Positions 1-8,258 are shown, numbered from the stretch's first letter. The stretch: 64,000 nucleotides of DNA from Thioalkalivibrio sp. ALJ21 (GCF_000378605.1 NZ_KB905157.1:62001-126000), one strand, 5' to 3'. Notes: generated by a model from the letters alone, not told the origin. Program-made: numbers and translations.

Positions 1-2
1 CG

Positions 3-404
3 GAGCTGCATGGCTATCCCGGTCCGCTCCATGTGCTGGAGGTGGCCGATCAACTGGATCTCAGTGCCGAGCAGCAGGCGGAAACCGAGCGGTTGTTCGA
101 TGCCATGCGCGAGCAGGCGCGGGAGCTGGGGCAGCGGATCGTCGATCTGGAGCGTGAGCTTGACGAGCGCTTTGCCTCGCGCGAGATCACTAGCGACCAG
201 ATCGAGGCGCTGACGGTCGAGATCGGCGAGCTGCGTGGGCGGCTACGCCACGTCCACCTCTCCTACCACCTGGAAATGGACGAGCTGCTGTCGGATGAGC
301 AGAAAGAGGCCTACCAGCGTGCCCGTGGCTACGAGGAGGATCGGTCTGGCGCGCACGGACATCAGCACGGCCACGGTCAACACCACGGCGGCCACGGTCA
401 CTGA
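3..404 (+). CDS. Spy/CpxP-like periplasmic metal-sensor family protein, 5'-truncated
   Basis: The reading frame is open to the left edge of the window, so only the C-terminal ~133 residues are seen. The visible part is a highly charged, helical protein with repeated Glu/Arg/Leu heptads ('LDLSAEQQAETERLFDAM', then 'YHLEMDELLSDEQKEAYQ'), which resembles the Spy/CpxP LTXXQ-type helical hairpins used by periplasmic chaperones and heavy-metal sensor proteins. The last ~20 residues are a His/Gly tail (HGHQHGHGQHHGGHGH) that probably binds metal ions. The signal peptide and true start lie outside the window. The family call rests on pattern and composition only; the metal-binding role is inferred from the His tail. 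Confidence 0.6.
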   Translation, partial: ELHGYPGPLHVLEVADQLDLSAEQQAETERLFDAMREQARELGQRIVDLERELDERFASREITSDQIEALTVEIGELRGRLRHVHLSYHLEMDELLSDEQKEAYQRARGYEEDRSGAHGHQHGHGQHHGGHGH

Positions 405-446
405 TCCGCGCCGTTCAAGGGCGCGCATCGGCGCCCCAGTGCTCGT

Positions 447-779
447 TTAGCGGCGCTTGCGGCGTTTGCGGCGTCCGAGCTTGATGCGCTTCAGGGCGGT
501 TTGCAGCTCGCCCTGCGCCTCGCGGGGGATGGAGCCGGAGGCGCGCAGGCGCGCGCCCTCGCGCGTGCGCATCGCGGTCACGCGCCCGCGCTGGATGCCG
601 TAGCGCCGGGCGACATCCCGGGCCGTGTGCTCGAAGTGCATGGGTACGTCGCCGCGCCGTGCCCGCGGCTTGCCGTCCACGATCTCGAGGCTGAACAGGA
701 TGCTGGCCTGCCAGATGATCAATGCCGCTGCGGACAGCAGCAGCGCAATCATCAGCAGTAACGCGGTGAGCATGGACAT
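447..779 (-). CDS. DUF3634 family small membrane protein (copy 1)
   Basis: A 110-residue protein with one N-terminal membrane segment (about residues 3-27, mostly Leu/Ala/Ile), then a short basic soluble domain containing 'LEIVDGKPRARRGDVP' and 'RYGIQRGRVTAMRT', and a very basic C-terminus (GRRKRRKRR). This arrangement matches DUF3634, a family of unknown function. It starts 6 bases after the stop codon of the M48 protease gene on the same strand, so the two are probably one transcript. A second 110-residue copy of the same family lies at 12836-13168. A second ATG two codons in (773) is an equally possible start. Confidence 0.7.
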   Translation of the reverse strand: MSMLTALLLMIALLLSAAALIIWQASILFSLEIVDGKPRARRGDVPMHFEHTARDVARRYGIQRGRVTAMRTREGARLRASGSIPREAQGELQTALKRIKLGRRKRRKRR

Positions 780-785
780 TTCGGT

Positions 786-1628
786 CTAATCCGACTCCGG
801 TTCCGGTAGTGCCTCGACCTCGCGGCGAAAGCGCTGGAAATCATCGCTGTCTCGCGCCAGCCCGTCCAGTGTTTCCTGCGGGAGCGCGTCGATCCGCGCC
901 TGGGTGTTCTCGACGCGCTCGCGGGTGGTGGGGTGCGTGGCGAAGAATTGCTCGACCCGGCCGGGATCCCGGTCGCGTTCGTCCAGCAGGGTCTCGAAGA
1001 ACGAGACGAGGCCGATGGGGTGGATGCCGGCATCCACTAGATAGCCAATCGCCACGTCGTCTGCCTCGCGCTCCGCCTCGCGACTGTAGCCCGCGAACAC
1101 CCCCGCTGCGCCGACCTGAACGGCCACTTGCTCCGCCGCGCCAGGGTCGCGTCCGAGAATCACGCCGTAGACGACGGCGAGCCCCATTTCCGCCTGCTGC
1201 GCGCGACGCCACTGGTCGATGCCATGGCGCTTCACCACATGCCCGACCTCATGTGCCAGCACGCCAGCCAGTTCGGACATGTCGTCGGCCCGCTCGATCA
1301 GGCCGCGGTAGACATAGATATGGCCGCCGGGCACGGCGAAGGCGTTTACGTCCGGCCCGTTGACGACATAGAAGGTGTAGTCGATCTCTTCGCGATCGTC
1401 GGCCACCGCCGCAATCGAGCGACCCAGCGAATTGATGTAGTCGTTGATGGCCGGCTCTTCGATGATGGGCAGCTCCGCGTTCAGGTCCGCGGCCAGCTCC
1501 TCGCCCAGCTGGCGTTCCTCCTGCACGGAGACCCGCGGTGCGCAGGCGCTTGACAGTACAAATAGACCGACCAGTGCCAGTACCGCAGTCAGTCGTCCGT
1601 ACACCGTGTGCATCCCAATGGCCGTCAT
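786..1628 (-). CDS. M48 family zinc metalloprotease, lipoprotein
   Basis: A 280-residue periplasmic metallopeptidase related to BepA/LoiP/YcaL-type quality-control proteases. The catalytic HEVGH motif is at residues 126-130 and the third zinc ligand is in 'REAEREAD'. The N-terminus is a lipoprotein signal with lipobox 'LSSAC' (Cys29), so it should be anchored to a membrane facing the periplasm. I chose the ATG at 1628 because an AGAGGG Shine-Dalgarno sits just upstream; in-frame ATGs at 1685 and 1661 would give a longer leader without a better ribosome site. It is followed at 6 bases by the DUF3634 gene. The substrate is unknown; outer-membrane protein turnover is the family expectation. Confidence 0.88.
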   Translation of the reverse strand: MTAIGMHTVYGRLTAVLALVGLFVLSSACAPRVSVQEERQLGEELAADLNAELPIIEEPAINDYINSLGRSIAAVADDREEIDYTFYVVNGPDVNAFAVPGGHIYVYRGLIERADDMSELAGVLAHEVGHVVKRHGIDQWRRAQQAEMGLAVVYGVILGRDPGAAEQVAVQVGAAGVFAGYSREAEREADDVAIGYLVDAGIHPIGLVSFFETLLDERDRDPGRVEQFFATHPTTRERVENTQARIDALPQETLDGLARDSDDFQRFRREVEALPEPESD

Positions 1629-1773
1629 ACCGTCCCTCTTTGTTTGTTGCGTCTGCTTCATCCCCAACATAGAGGGTTTTCTCATGGAGCGGGAGCCCCG
1701 TCACGCGGATGTGCGCCGGGTTCGTGACATCCCACCCGTTACGGAATGCGGGATGGCGTCACGGACCCTTGCC

Positions 1774-1816
1774 TGGCACGCTGAACCCTGTCGTTCTATA
1801 ATGTGCTATAAGCACA
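1774..1816 (+). promoter_or_regulatory. Promoter and perfect dyad operator ahead of the Xre/RES pair
   Basis: A TATAAT -10 box at 1797-1802 lies 17 bases from a TGGCAC -35-like hexamer at 1774-1779. A perfect inverted repeat TGTGCT-ATA-AGCACA (1802-1816) begins at the last base of the -10 box and covers the likely transcription start. A related half-site (TATGTGCATG) follows near 1830. This is the expected placement of an antitoxin autorepression operator. Confidence 0.65.
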
Positions 1817-1859
1817 AAAATATACGGTATGTGCATGTGGTCATCCCTGGAGGTTGCCC

Positions 1860-2219
1860 ATGAGTGTCGCAACAGTTGCAGCGCCGGAGCGCGCGGATGT
1901 CCTGCGCGAGGCACTGGTCAACGCCGGCAAGGCGCTGGGTCTTACCCAGGCGGATCTGGGCGAGGTCGTCGGGCGCGGACGCACGGATATCAGTCGAGGC
2001 AACATCGACCCGGCCAGCAAGCCGGGGGAGTTGGCGTTGCTGCTGATCCGCTGCTATCGCGCCTTGTACGTGTTGACCGGTGGGGATGCCGCGGCGATGA
2101 AGCACTGGATGCACACGCAGAACCACCACACCGGCGGCGTGCCGGCCGAGCAGATCCGTACCGTGCAGGGGCTGGTGGGCGTGCTGGAGTATCTCGACGC
2201 GATCCGCGGCAAGCTGTGA
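1860..2219 (+). CDS. Xre/MbcA/ParS-type antitoxin
   Basis: A 119-residue antitoxin of the family that pairs with RES-domain toxins. The N-terminal half contains a degenerate helix-turn-helix ('ALGLTQADLGEVVGRGRTDI'), and the C-terminal half ('LIRCYRALYVLTGGDAAAMK', then 'GLVGVLEYLDAIRGKL') matches the MbcA/ParS/Xre toxin-binding domain. The ATG at 1860 is chosen over an in-frame TTG at 1854 because GGAGG at 1849-1853 is ideally spaced for it. The toxin starts 6 bases after its stop codon, so the order antitoxin-toxin is standard. Autoregulation through the upstream dyad is inferred. Confidence 0.85.
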   Translation: MSVATVAAPERADVLREALVNAGKALGLTQADLGEVVGRGRTDISRGNIDPASKPGELALLLIRCYRALYVLTGGDAAAMKHWMHTQNHHTGGVPAEQIRTVQGLVGVLEYLDAIRGKL

Positions 2220-2225
2220 GCTTGA

Positions 2226-2981
2226 GTGGCTGACGTGCCGGACTGGAATGCGCTGGTGAAAGCCGCGCCGCGCGTCCCGCTGCGTGGCGAGGTCCTGCGT
2301 CTGGTGGAGAGCCAGGAACAGGTGGCCACCAACCAGATCGTTTCCTCGCTGGACCGCCAGGCCGTGCTGGAAGAGATGCTGGAGGCGACCAAGCCACCCC
2401 GGCGCGCCGGCACCGAACGGCTGCACTACCTGCTGGCGACCCCGTTTCGCTACCCCCCGCTGCGCCACGGCTCGCGCTTTGGCCGCCGTCACGAGCCCAG
2501 TCTTTTTTATGGCGCCCGGAGCGAGCGCACCGTACTGGCCGAGGCGGCCTTCTATCGCTTCGTCTTCTGGTACGGCATGGCCACGCCGCCGTCGCGCAAG
2601 CTCGACACCCAGCACACGTTATTCGCCGCGCGCTACCTGAGCCCCGAAGGCCTGCAGCTCCAGGAGCCGCCGTTCGCGCAGCACGCAGAACGGCTGCGCC
2701 ACCCTGCCGACTACCGGGCCACCCAGGCCCTGGGCGCGGTCCTGCGCGAGGCCGGGATCGACCTGTTCGAGTACACCTCCGCCCGCGATACCGGGGGCGG
2801 CATCAACCTCGCGCTCTACAACCCGCGGCCGTTTACCCGCAACAAGCCCACGCGCCAGGACCCCTGGCTGTGCCAGCTCAGCGCCGAACACGTCCGCTTC
2901 CTCAAGCCCCGCGACGGGACCCTGTACGATTTTCCTCTGAGTCCGTTCCTCTATCAGGGCCGCCTGCCGCTACCCGCCTGA
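2226..2981 (+). CDS. RES domain toxin, probable NAD+ phosphorylase
   Basis: A 251-residue RES-family protein. The family was named for conserved Arg, Glu and Ser residues; visible here are 'RYPPLRHGSRFGRRHEPSLF' with 'YGARSERTVLAEAAFYRF' (Arg and Glu region) and 'EYTSARDTGGGINLALYNPR' (Ser region). Characterised RES toxins deplete cellular NAD+ by phosphorolysis. The start is a GTG just after the antitoxin stop; no strong ribosome site is seen, consistent with coupled translation at a lower level than the antitoxin. The size is normal and no frameshift is evident, so it is probably intact. Confidence 0.88.
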   Translation: MADVPDWNALVKAAPRVPLRGEVLRLVESQEQVATNQIVSSLDRQAVLEEMLEATKPPRRAGTERLHYLLATPFRYPPLRHGSRFGRRHEPSLFYGARSERTVLAEAAFYRFVFWYGMATPPSRKLDTQHTLFAARYLSPEGLQLQEPPFAQHAERLRHPADYRATQALGAVLREAGIDLFEYTSARDTGGGINLALYNPRPFTRNKPTRQDPWLCQLSAEHVRFLKPRDGTLYDFPLSPFLYQGRLPLPA

Positions 2982-3029
2982 GTACCTTCCCCGTACGCCG
3001 ATCGGCACAGAGCAGGCCGGCCCCGGTAG

Positions 3030-3944
3030 TCAGGGCAGCGGGATGAACTCGTGTTCGTCGCCGGGGACCTTCGGGAAGCGGCCGTCCTGCCAGTCCTGCT
3101 TGGCCTGTTCGATGCGTTCGCGGCGGCTGGAGACGAAATTCCATTCGATGTGGCGCTCGCCCACGGGGGCGCCGCCGACCAGGGCGATGGTTGAGGCCGT
3201 GGTGGCGGTGACCGCAATTCCGGACTGGTGCGAGAAGATCGTCATCGAGTGGGTCGGCATTGCGGTGTCCTGCGCGCGCAGTTCGCCGGATACCACGTAG
3301 ACCGCGCGTTCGTCGGCATCGGGCAGAGTCAGGGTCTGGCCGGGCTGCAGGCGGGCCTCCAGATAGAGCGTCTCGGAGAACACCCGCACCGGCGACTGCT
3401 CGCCGTAGACGCTGCCCATCATCACGCGCACGGGGATTCCGTCGACGGTGACGGTCGGGATCGCCTGTTCCGGATAGTGATGAAACGCGGGGTCGGTTTC
3501 CTCGTCGGCCTCCGGCAGGGCGAGCCAGAGCTGCAGCCCGTGCTGGGTGTGTTCCCTGGCGCTGATCTCCGGGCGTTCGCGCTCGGAATGGACGATGCCG
3601 TGTCCGGCGACCATCAGGTTGAGGTCCCCGGGCCGAATCGCCTGCAGTGAACCCAGTGAATCGCGGTGCAGGATCTCGCCCTCGAACAGGTAGGTGACCG
3701 TTGCGATCCCGATATGCGGGTGCGGACGCACGTTGATCCCCTCGCCTGCGGGGAAGTGTGCCGGGCCCATGTGATCGAAAAAGATCCACGGCCCGACCAT
3801 TCGGCGCTGTGCGGTGGGCAGCACCCGGCGCACGGAGAAGCCGCCCAGGTCGCGCTCGCGGGGCTGCAGCACGGTCTCGATGGCCGCGCAGGGTGCGGGC
3901 GAGGCGGTGCAGGGCTGTTCGGTAGTCTCCAGGGTGTTGCTCAT
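3030..3944 (-). CDS. Pirin family protein
   Basis: A 304-residue bicupin. The N-terminal cupin holds the typical pirin metal site ('RPHPHIGIATVTYLFEGEI', then 'GHGIVHSER'), and a pirin C-terminal domain follows ('YVVSGELRAQ', 'GERHIEWNFVSSRRERIEQA'). Bacterial pirins bind iron, and some have quercetin dioxygenase activity. The ATG at 3944 shares its A with the TGA of the upstream FMN reductase gene (TGATG), so translation is probably coupled. It is the last gene of the doxX-pirin-reductase-pirin operon. The longer reading to 3995 would run back through the reductase gene and is not favoured. Confidence 0.9.
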   Translation of the reverse strand: MSNTLETTEQPCTASPAPCAAIETVLQPRERDLGGFSVRRVLPTAQRRMVGPWIFFDHMGPAHFPAGEGINVRPHPHIGIATVTYLFEGEILHRDSLGSLQAIRPGDLNLMVAGHGIVHSERERPEISAREHTQHGLQLWLALPEADEETDPAFHHYPEQAIPTVTVDGIPVRVMMGSVYGEQSPVRVFSETLYLEARLQPGQTLTLPDADERAVYVVSGELRAQDTAMPTHSMTIFSHQSGIAVTATTASTIALVGGAPVGERHIEWNFVSSRRERIEQAKQDWQDGRFPKVPGDEHEFIPLP

Positions 3945-4528
3945 CAGGGGGATTCCGTTGTCGTGTCGCGCATGGGCTGGAGGGCGCGGGCCCATTTCGC
4001 CAGTTCCTCCAGCATGCCCCGGGCGGAGTCATCGTGCATCGGTTCGGGCACGAATCGCCGCTCGTTGTCCAGGTGGTTCCAGGGCATCTGGATCATCACG
4101 CCCTCCGGGATCGGCATCATTTTGAGCGCCGTCACCATTTGCCGGGCCATCTGTGCCGAACGCAGCCCGCCGGAGGCGCCGCCGTAGCTCACGAACGCGC
4201 AGGGCTTGTAATTCCACTCTGTATAGACGTAATCGAGGGCATTGATCAGCGCGGGTGGAGCCGAGTAGTTGTACTCGGGGATCACGAACACGTAGGCGTC
4301 GGCGCTCGCGACGCTGCGCGACCAGGCCCGGGTGTGTTCGTGTTCGTACTGCTGTGTGCGCGGATGCTGGGGTTCGTCATAGACCGGCAGCTGGAAGTCC
4401 GCCAGATCGACCCGCTCGCTCTGGAACGCGCCCTGTTCGCTGGCCAGGGCATGAAACCAGTCGCCCACCGAGGGGCCGATACGGCCCGGGCGAGTGCTGG
4501 CGATGATCGTCTGAAGCTGCAGTGACAT
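3944..4528 (-). CDS. NADPH-dependent FMN reductase family protein
   Basis: A 194-residue flavodoxin-fold reductase. 'IIASTRPGRIGPSVGDWF' is the phosphate/FMN loop near the N-terminus, 'FVIPEYNYSAPPALINALDY' is the conserved second FMN-binding stretch, and 'FVSYGGASGGLRSAQ' is the third. Members transfer electrons from NADPH to FMN, quinones, azo dyes or metals. The start is the ATG at 4528, 26 bases after the upstream pirin gene. Lying between two pirin genes and near DoxX, it is likely to be part of a quinone/oxidant detoxification response; the real substrate cannot be read from sequence. Confidence 0.88.
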   Translation of the reverse strand: MSLQLQTIIASTRPGRIGPSVGDWFHALASEQGAFQSERVDLADFQLPVYDEPQHPRTQQYEHEHTRAWSRSVASADAYVFVIPEYNYSAPPALINALDYVYTEWNYKPCAFVSYGGASGGLRSAQMARQMVTALKMMPIPEGVMIQMPWNHLDNERRFVPEPMHDDSARGMLEELAKWARALQPMRDTTTESP

Positions 4529-4554
4529 TGGTGTGTCCTCGTCAGTGGGCGGCA

Positions 4555-5247
4555 TCAGCCGCCGCGCAGGTCGAACAGCAGGGCCTCGGCCTCGCCGTTG
4601 GTGATGAACTCGAGCTCGTGCTCCTGACGGATGGTGGCGCCGTCGCCGGCGGCCATCGTCTGGCCGTTCAGGCTCAGTTCGCCCCGGGTGATCTGTACGT
4701 AATAGACCCGGCCCGGGTCCGCCGGAAACCGCGTGGTCTCGTGTGCCAGCCGGAGCCTGTGGATGCAGGCGTCCTGCCGGATGGGCAGGGAGCCATCCCG
4801 ACCATCGGGCGAGACCAGCAGGGCGATCCCGCCGGCACCCGAAAAATCCTTCTGGGCATAGCGCGGTTCGCCACCCTTGCGATCCGGGATGATCCAGATC
4901 TGCAGGAAATGCAGCGGATCGGTGGTTGATGCGTTGAACTCGCTATGCCGGATCCCCGTGCCCGCACTCATCACCTGGACCTCGCCGGCGTGCAGCCGGG
5001 TCTGGTGGTCCATCGTGTCCCGGTGCTCGATGGCCCCGTCCAGCACACAGGTGATGATCTCCATGTCCCGATGCGGGTGGGCGCCGAAGCCGGCACCCGG
5101 GGCGACCCGGTCCTCGTTCAGCACGCGCAGGTCGGAGACCCCCATGTGCTCCGGGTCGAAGTAACTGGCAAACGAGAAGCTGTGGCGCGAATCCAGCCAG
5201 CCGTGCTGGGCGTGGCCGCGTTCGGCACTGGGGCGCAGGGTGATCAT
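4555..5247 (-). CDS. Pirin family protein (YhaK-like)
   Basis: A 230-residue single-cupin-type pirin relative like E. coli YhaK/YhhW. It shows 'GWLDSRHSFSFASYFDP' at the N-terminus, the metal-binding cupin segment 'FGAHPHRDMEIITCVLDG', and 'QVMSAGTGIRHSEFN'. The ATG at 5247 follows a GGAGGA ribosome site; the frame extends to 5286 without a better start. It is a different branch of the family from the pirin at 3030-3944, so the operon carries two unlike pirins rather than a duplication. YhaK responds to redox stress in E. coli; the role here is inferred. Confidence 0.88.
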   Translation of the reverse strand: MITLRPSAERGHAQHGWLDSRHSFSFASYFDPEHMGVSDLRVLNEDRVAPGAGFGAHPHRDMEIITCVLDGAIEHRDTMDHQTRLHAGEVQVMSAGTGIRHSEFNASTTDPLHFLQIWIIPDRKGGEPRYAQKDFSGAGGIALLVSPDGRDGSLPIRQDACIHRLRLAHETTRFPADPGRVYYVQITRGELSLNGQTMAAGDGATIRQEHELEFITNGEAEALLFDLRGG

Positions 5248-5320
5248 GGTGTCCTCCTCCCGGGTGCTACCGATCAAGTGACCCATGCCGAGCCCGATGG
5301 CCCGGCATGGGGAAGAGCGG

Positions 5321-5770
5321 CTAGCCGCGGTACGCCCCGGCGAGGCGGTTGTCGACCGAGGCCCGGCCGGCGCCGCTGATCGCCAGTGCGACGGAGACGG
5401 CCAGCAGCGACAGCGCGAACTCGTAGCCGTTGTTGCTCATGAACAGGCCATGTTCGAAGTGTACGGCGAAGATCGCCACGACCATGGTGAAGGCCAGCAC
5501 GGCCGCCGCCGGGCGCACCAGCAAACCGATGATCAGGGCCAGACCGCCGAAAAACTCGGCGCCACCGGCCAGCAGGGCCATCAGAAAGCCCGGCTCCAGC
5601 CCGATCGAGGCCATCCACTGGCCGGTCCCTTCCAGACCGTGACCGCCAAACCAGCCAAACAGTTTCTGCGCGCCATGCGCCATGAAGATGATCCCGACCG
5701 GGATGCGCAGGGCGAGGGCGGCCCAGCCGGCGTTGGTGCCAAACAGCTGCTGCATGAAGGACGAATTCAT
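5321..5770 (-). CDS. DoxX family membrane protein
   Basis: A 149-residue inner-membrane protein with about four hydrophobic segments. 'IFMAHGAQKLFGWFGGHGLE' and 'GAEFFGGLALIIGLLVRPAA' are hallmarks of the DoxX/YphA group. It is the first gene of the minus-strand operon with two pirins and the FMN reductase, and is read away from the LysR regulator. The ATG at 5770 follows a CAGGAGAG ribosome site. Some DoxX relatives act with thiol or quinone redox systems, which fits this neighbourhood, but the function of this one is not established. Confidence 0.88.
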   Translation of the reverse strand: MNSSFMQQLFGTNAGWAALALRIPVGIIFMAHGAQKLFGWFGGHGLEGTGQWMASIGLEPGFLMALLAGGAEFFGGLALIIGLLVRPAAAVLAFTMVVAIFAVHFEHGLFMSNNGYEFALSLLAVSVALAISGAGRASVDNRLAGAYRG

Positions 5771-5873
5771 TTTGACTCTCCTGGATGGTTTGCGAAGGCC
5801 GGCGGTTCTGGCCGGTTAGGGAGAGTCTGTCTATTTCCTCAGGAGCAATAAACGGCTATAAAAGGCACATATA

Positions 5874-5890
5874 GTTTCGGAAAGTGAAAC
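5874..5890 (+). promoter_or_regulatory. Inverted repeat in the doxX/LysR divergent region
   Basis: GTTTC-N7-GAAAC lies directly ahead of the LysR-type regulator ATG (5892) and contains a T-N11-A core, the usual recognition pattern of LysR proteins. It sits in the 121-base region shared by the two divergent promoters, so it is a candidate site for autoregulation and for control of doxX and the pirins. Confidence 0.5.
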
Positions 5891-5891
5891 A

Positions 5892-6797
5892 ATGAATCGT
5901 TTCCAGCAGATGCAGATCTTCGTGGCCGTGGTCGAGGCCGGGCACTTCGTGCATGCGGCGGAGGCGCTGGGTCTGTCCAAGGCGGCCGTCTCGCGCGCGG
6001 TGAACGGCCTGGAGGAACGGCTGGGTGCGCGGTTGCTGCACCGCACGACCCGGCGCCTGTCGCTGACCAGCGAGGGCGAGACCTTCTTTGGCCGCAGCAA
6101 GCTGCTGCTCGAGGAACTGGCCGCTGCCGAGGGCGAGATCAGCGAGCGCGGCACCGCCGTCAGCGGGCGGCTGCGGATCAATGTCCCGGTGAGCTACGGC
6201 ATCCAGCACCTGGCCCCGCTGTGGGGCGCATTCACGGCGCGGCATCCCCGGGTGGAACTGGACGTTACCCTGAACGACCGCTCGGTGGATCTGGTCGACG
6301 AAGGCTTCGACCTGGCTGTGCGCATCGGCACGCTCGACAGCTCCAGCCTGGTCGCGCGCCGCCTGGCGACCACGCGCATGCGCATCTGTGCCGCGCCGGA
6401 CTACCTGGCGGCCAGCGGTCTGCCCGCACACCCGTGCGAGCTGGCGGACCACGCCACCATCGCCTACAGCTACCACGCGACCGGCGACGACTGGACCCTC
6501 ACGGGCCCGGACGGGCCGGTCGCGGTCACGACCCGCCCCGTGCTGCGCAGCAACAACGGCGAGACCTGCGTCGCCGCGGCCCTGGCCGGGCAGGGCATCG
6601 TCTACCAGCCGGAGTTCCTGCTGCAGCCGCATCTGCAAACCGGCGCACTGCAGGCGCTGTTGCCGGACTGGGAAACCACCACGCTCGGCATCCACGCCGT
6701 CTACCCCAGCCGCCGCTACCTCCTGCCCAAGACCCGCGCCCTGATCGACTTCCTGGCGGAGCAGCTAGGTACGCCGAACGAGCTGGCGTCGCGGTAG
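5892..6797 (+). CDS. LysR family transcriptional regulator
   Basis: A 301-residue LysR-type regulator. The N-terminal winged helix-turn-helix is clear ('FVHAAEALGLSKAAVSRAVN', 'LEERLGARLLHRTTRRLSLT'), followed by a LysR substrate-binding domain ('LRINVPVSYGIQHLAPL', 'DLVDEGFDLAVRIGTL'). It belongs to the large subgroup resembling DsdC/AaeR/CrgA-like regulators with no predictable ligand. It is transcribed divergently from the doxX-pirin operon, the classic arrangement for a LysR protein and its target, so control of that operon by a redox or aromatic signal is the likely role. Confidence 0.92.
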   Translation: MNRFQQMQIFVAVVEAGHFVHAAEALGLSKAAVSRAVNGLEERLGARLLHRTTRRLSLTSEGETFFGRSKLLLEELAAAEGEISERGTAVSGRLRINVPVSYGIQHLAPLWGAFTARHPRVELDVTLNDRSVDLVDEGFDLAVRIGTLDSSSLVARRLATTRMRICAAPDYLAASGLPAHPCELADHATIAYSYHATGDDWTLTGPDGPVAVTTRPVLRSNNGETCVAAALAGQGIVYQPEFLLQPHLQTGALQALLPDWETTTLGIHAVYPSRRYLLPKTRALIDFLAEQLGTPNELASR

Positions 6798-6822
6798 GCC
6801 TGGCATCGGTTGGTCGGCGCAT

Positions 6823-6862
6823 GTCATCCCGGCCGCCGCGAAGCGAAGAGCCGGGATCTCCG
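6823..6862. repeat. Intergenic palindromic repeat (GTCATCCCGG family)
   Basis: An imperfect hairpin beginning GTCATCCCGGCCGC and ending GAGCCGGGATCTCCG. The same unit occurs twice, in opposite orientations, at 31357-31396 and 31418-31457. It is a dispersed REP-like element between the LysR gene and the MazG gene. Confidence 0.7.
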
Positions 6863-6987
6863 GCATATGAAGATCTCGGTGATGTCGCTCCTGCTACTCC
6901 GCGGGCCATTAGCAGGCGGATTACGGCGCCGCGAGAGTTCGTTACGGTGTCGAGTCCAGAGAGATGGATGCGACAGGAGTGATGGCT

Positions 6988-7350
6988 ATGGGGTCGAACA
7001 ACACGCGGGAGCTGGATGAGCTGGCGGCGCGGCTGGAGGCGTTCGTCGAAGAGCGCGACTGGGCGCAGTTCCATTCGCCGAAGAATCTCTCGATGGCGCT
7101 GGCGGGCGAGGTCGGCGAGCTGATCGAGCACTTCCAGTGGCTGACCGAGGAGCAGTCGCGTGGCCTGTCCGGCGAGGCGCTGGAAGAGGTTCGGGCCGAG
7201 ATCGCGGATGTGCAGATCTATCTGCTGATGCTGGCGCGCAAGCTGAACATCGACCTCGTGCAGGCCGCGAGCGACAAGCTGGAAACCAACGCGAAAAAAT
7301 ACCCGGTGGACAAGGCGCGAGGTCTCGCACGCAAGTACACGAACCTGTAA
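6988..7350 (+). CDS. MazG-like nucleotide pyrophosphohydrolase
   Basis: A 120-residue all-alpha NTP pyrophosphatase of the MazG/RS21-C6 (dCTPase) group. It has the metal-binding 'EVGELIEHFQW' (ExxE) and 'EVRAEIADVQIYLLMLARKL' (ExxD) helices. Such enzymes hydrolyse non-canonical or excess nucleoside triphosphates to monophosphates and pyrophosphate. The ATG at 6988 is 8 bases from an AGGAG site and is preferred to ATGs at 6964 and 6982. It stands alone, with an SDR gene following in the same direction after 143 bases. Confidence 0.88.
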   Translation: MGSNNTRELDELAARLEAFVEERDWAQFHSPKNLSMALAGEVGELIEHFQWLTEEQSRGLSGEALEEVRAEIADVQIYLLMLARKLNIDLVQAASDKLETNAKKYPVDKARGLARKYTNL

Positions 7351-7493
7351 ATCGCTCGTTCGGCTCGCCCCGAGGCGTATGCGGCGAGAGTCGTGACCCG
7401 GATCAAGATTCCTGGCCTTTGCCGGGCTGATAATGGTCTTGTCCGCGAGCGCCTTGCCGCGGTTCCCCGACTGCATGACGAAGGAGACACAGC

Positions 7494-8258
7494 ATGAGCC
7501 CCCTGGAAGGAAAAGTGATCGCAATCACCGGTGGCGCCGGTGGTATCGGCGAGAGCACGGCGCGCATGGCGTACGAGCAGGGTGCCAGTGTGGTGATTAT
7601 CGACCGCGAGGCCGGGCCGGTGGACGCCATCGCCCAGTCTCTGGGTGAGAGGGCGGTGGGTCTGGCCGTGGACGTCACGCGGCGCGAGGACAACGAGCGC
7701 ATGGTCGCGACCGCACTGGAAAGTTTCGGGCGCCTGGATGGCGTGTTCCTGAACGCCGGGATCGAGGGCGAGGTTGGCCCGTTCGACAGCCGCTCCGACG
7801 CGGCGTGGGAGAAGGTCTTTGCCGTCAACGTGCATGGCGTGCGCCTGGGCGCGGAGGCGGCCCTGCCGGCGCTGCGTCGCGGCAATGGCGGCAGCATTGT
7901 GATCACCTCCAGCGTGGCCGGGCTGCGCGGGGCGGCCGGCCTGTCGCCGTACGTGTCCAGCAAGCATGCGGTGGTGGGCATGATGAAGTGCCTGGCCGCC
8001 GAGCTGGGGCCGGAGAACATCCGCGTGAATACGCTCAACCCCGGCCCGGTCGCGAACCGCATGATGCAGTCCATCGAGGAACAGGCGAACCCGGGCCACG
8101 CCGACGAGGTGCACAAGTCCTTCGAGGCGCGTATCCCTCTCGGTCGATACGTCAGCAACGAGGAATGCGCCGGGATGGCGGTATTCCTGCTGTCCGACGC
8201 CGCCTCCGGCTGCACCGGCAATACCTACGTCGTGGACGGCGGCCTCTGCTCGCAGTAA
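7494..8258 (+). CDS. SDR family oxidoreductase
   Basis: A 254-residue classical short-chain dehydrogenase/reductase. It shows the NAD(P)-binding 'ITGGAGGIGEST' near residue 10, 'LNAGIEG' in place of the usual NNAG, the catalytic Ser in 'IVITSSVAGLRGAAG', the YxxxK pair in 'YVSSKHAVVG', and the C-terminal 'SGCTGNTYVVDGGL'. An acidic residue after the second beta strand ('VVIIDREAG') suggests NAD rather than NADP. The substrate cannot be predicted and the flanking genes give no pathway. Confidence 0.9.
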   Translation: MSPLEGKVIAITGGAGGIGESTARMAYEQGASVVIIDREAGPVDAIAQSLGERAVGLAVDVTRREDNERMVATALESFGRLDGVFLNAGIEGEVGPFDSRSDAAWEKVFAVNVHGVRLGAEAALPALRRGNGGSIVITSSVAGLRGAAGLSPYVSSKHAVVGMMKCLAAELGPENIRVNTLNPGPVANRMMQSIEEQANPGHADEVHKSFEARIPLGRYVSNEECAGMAVFLLSDAASGCTGNTYVVDGGLCSQ

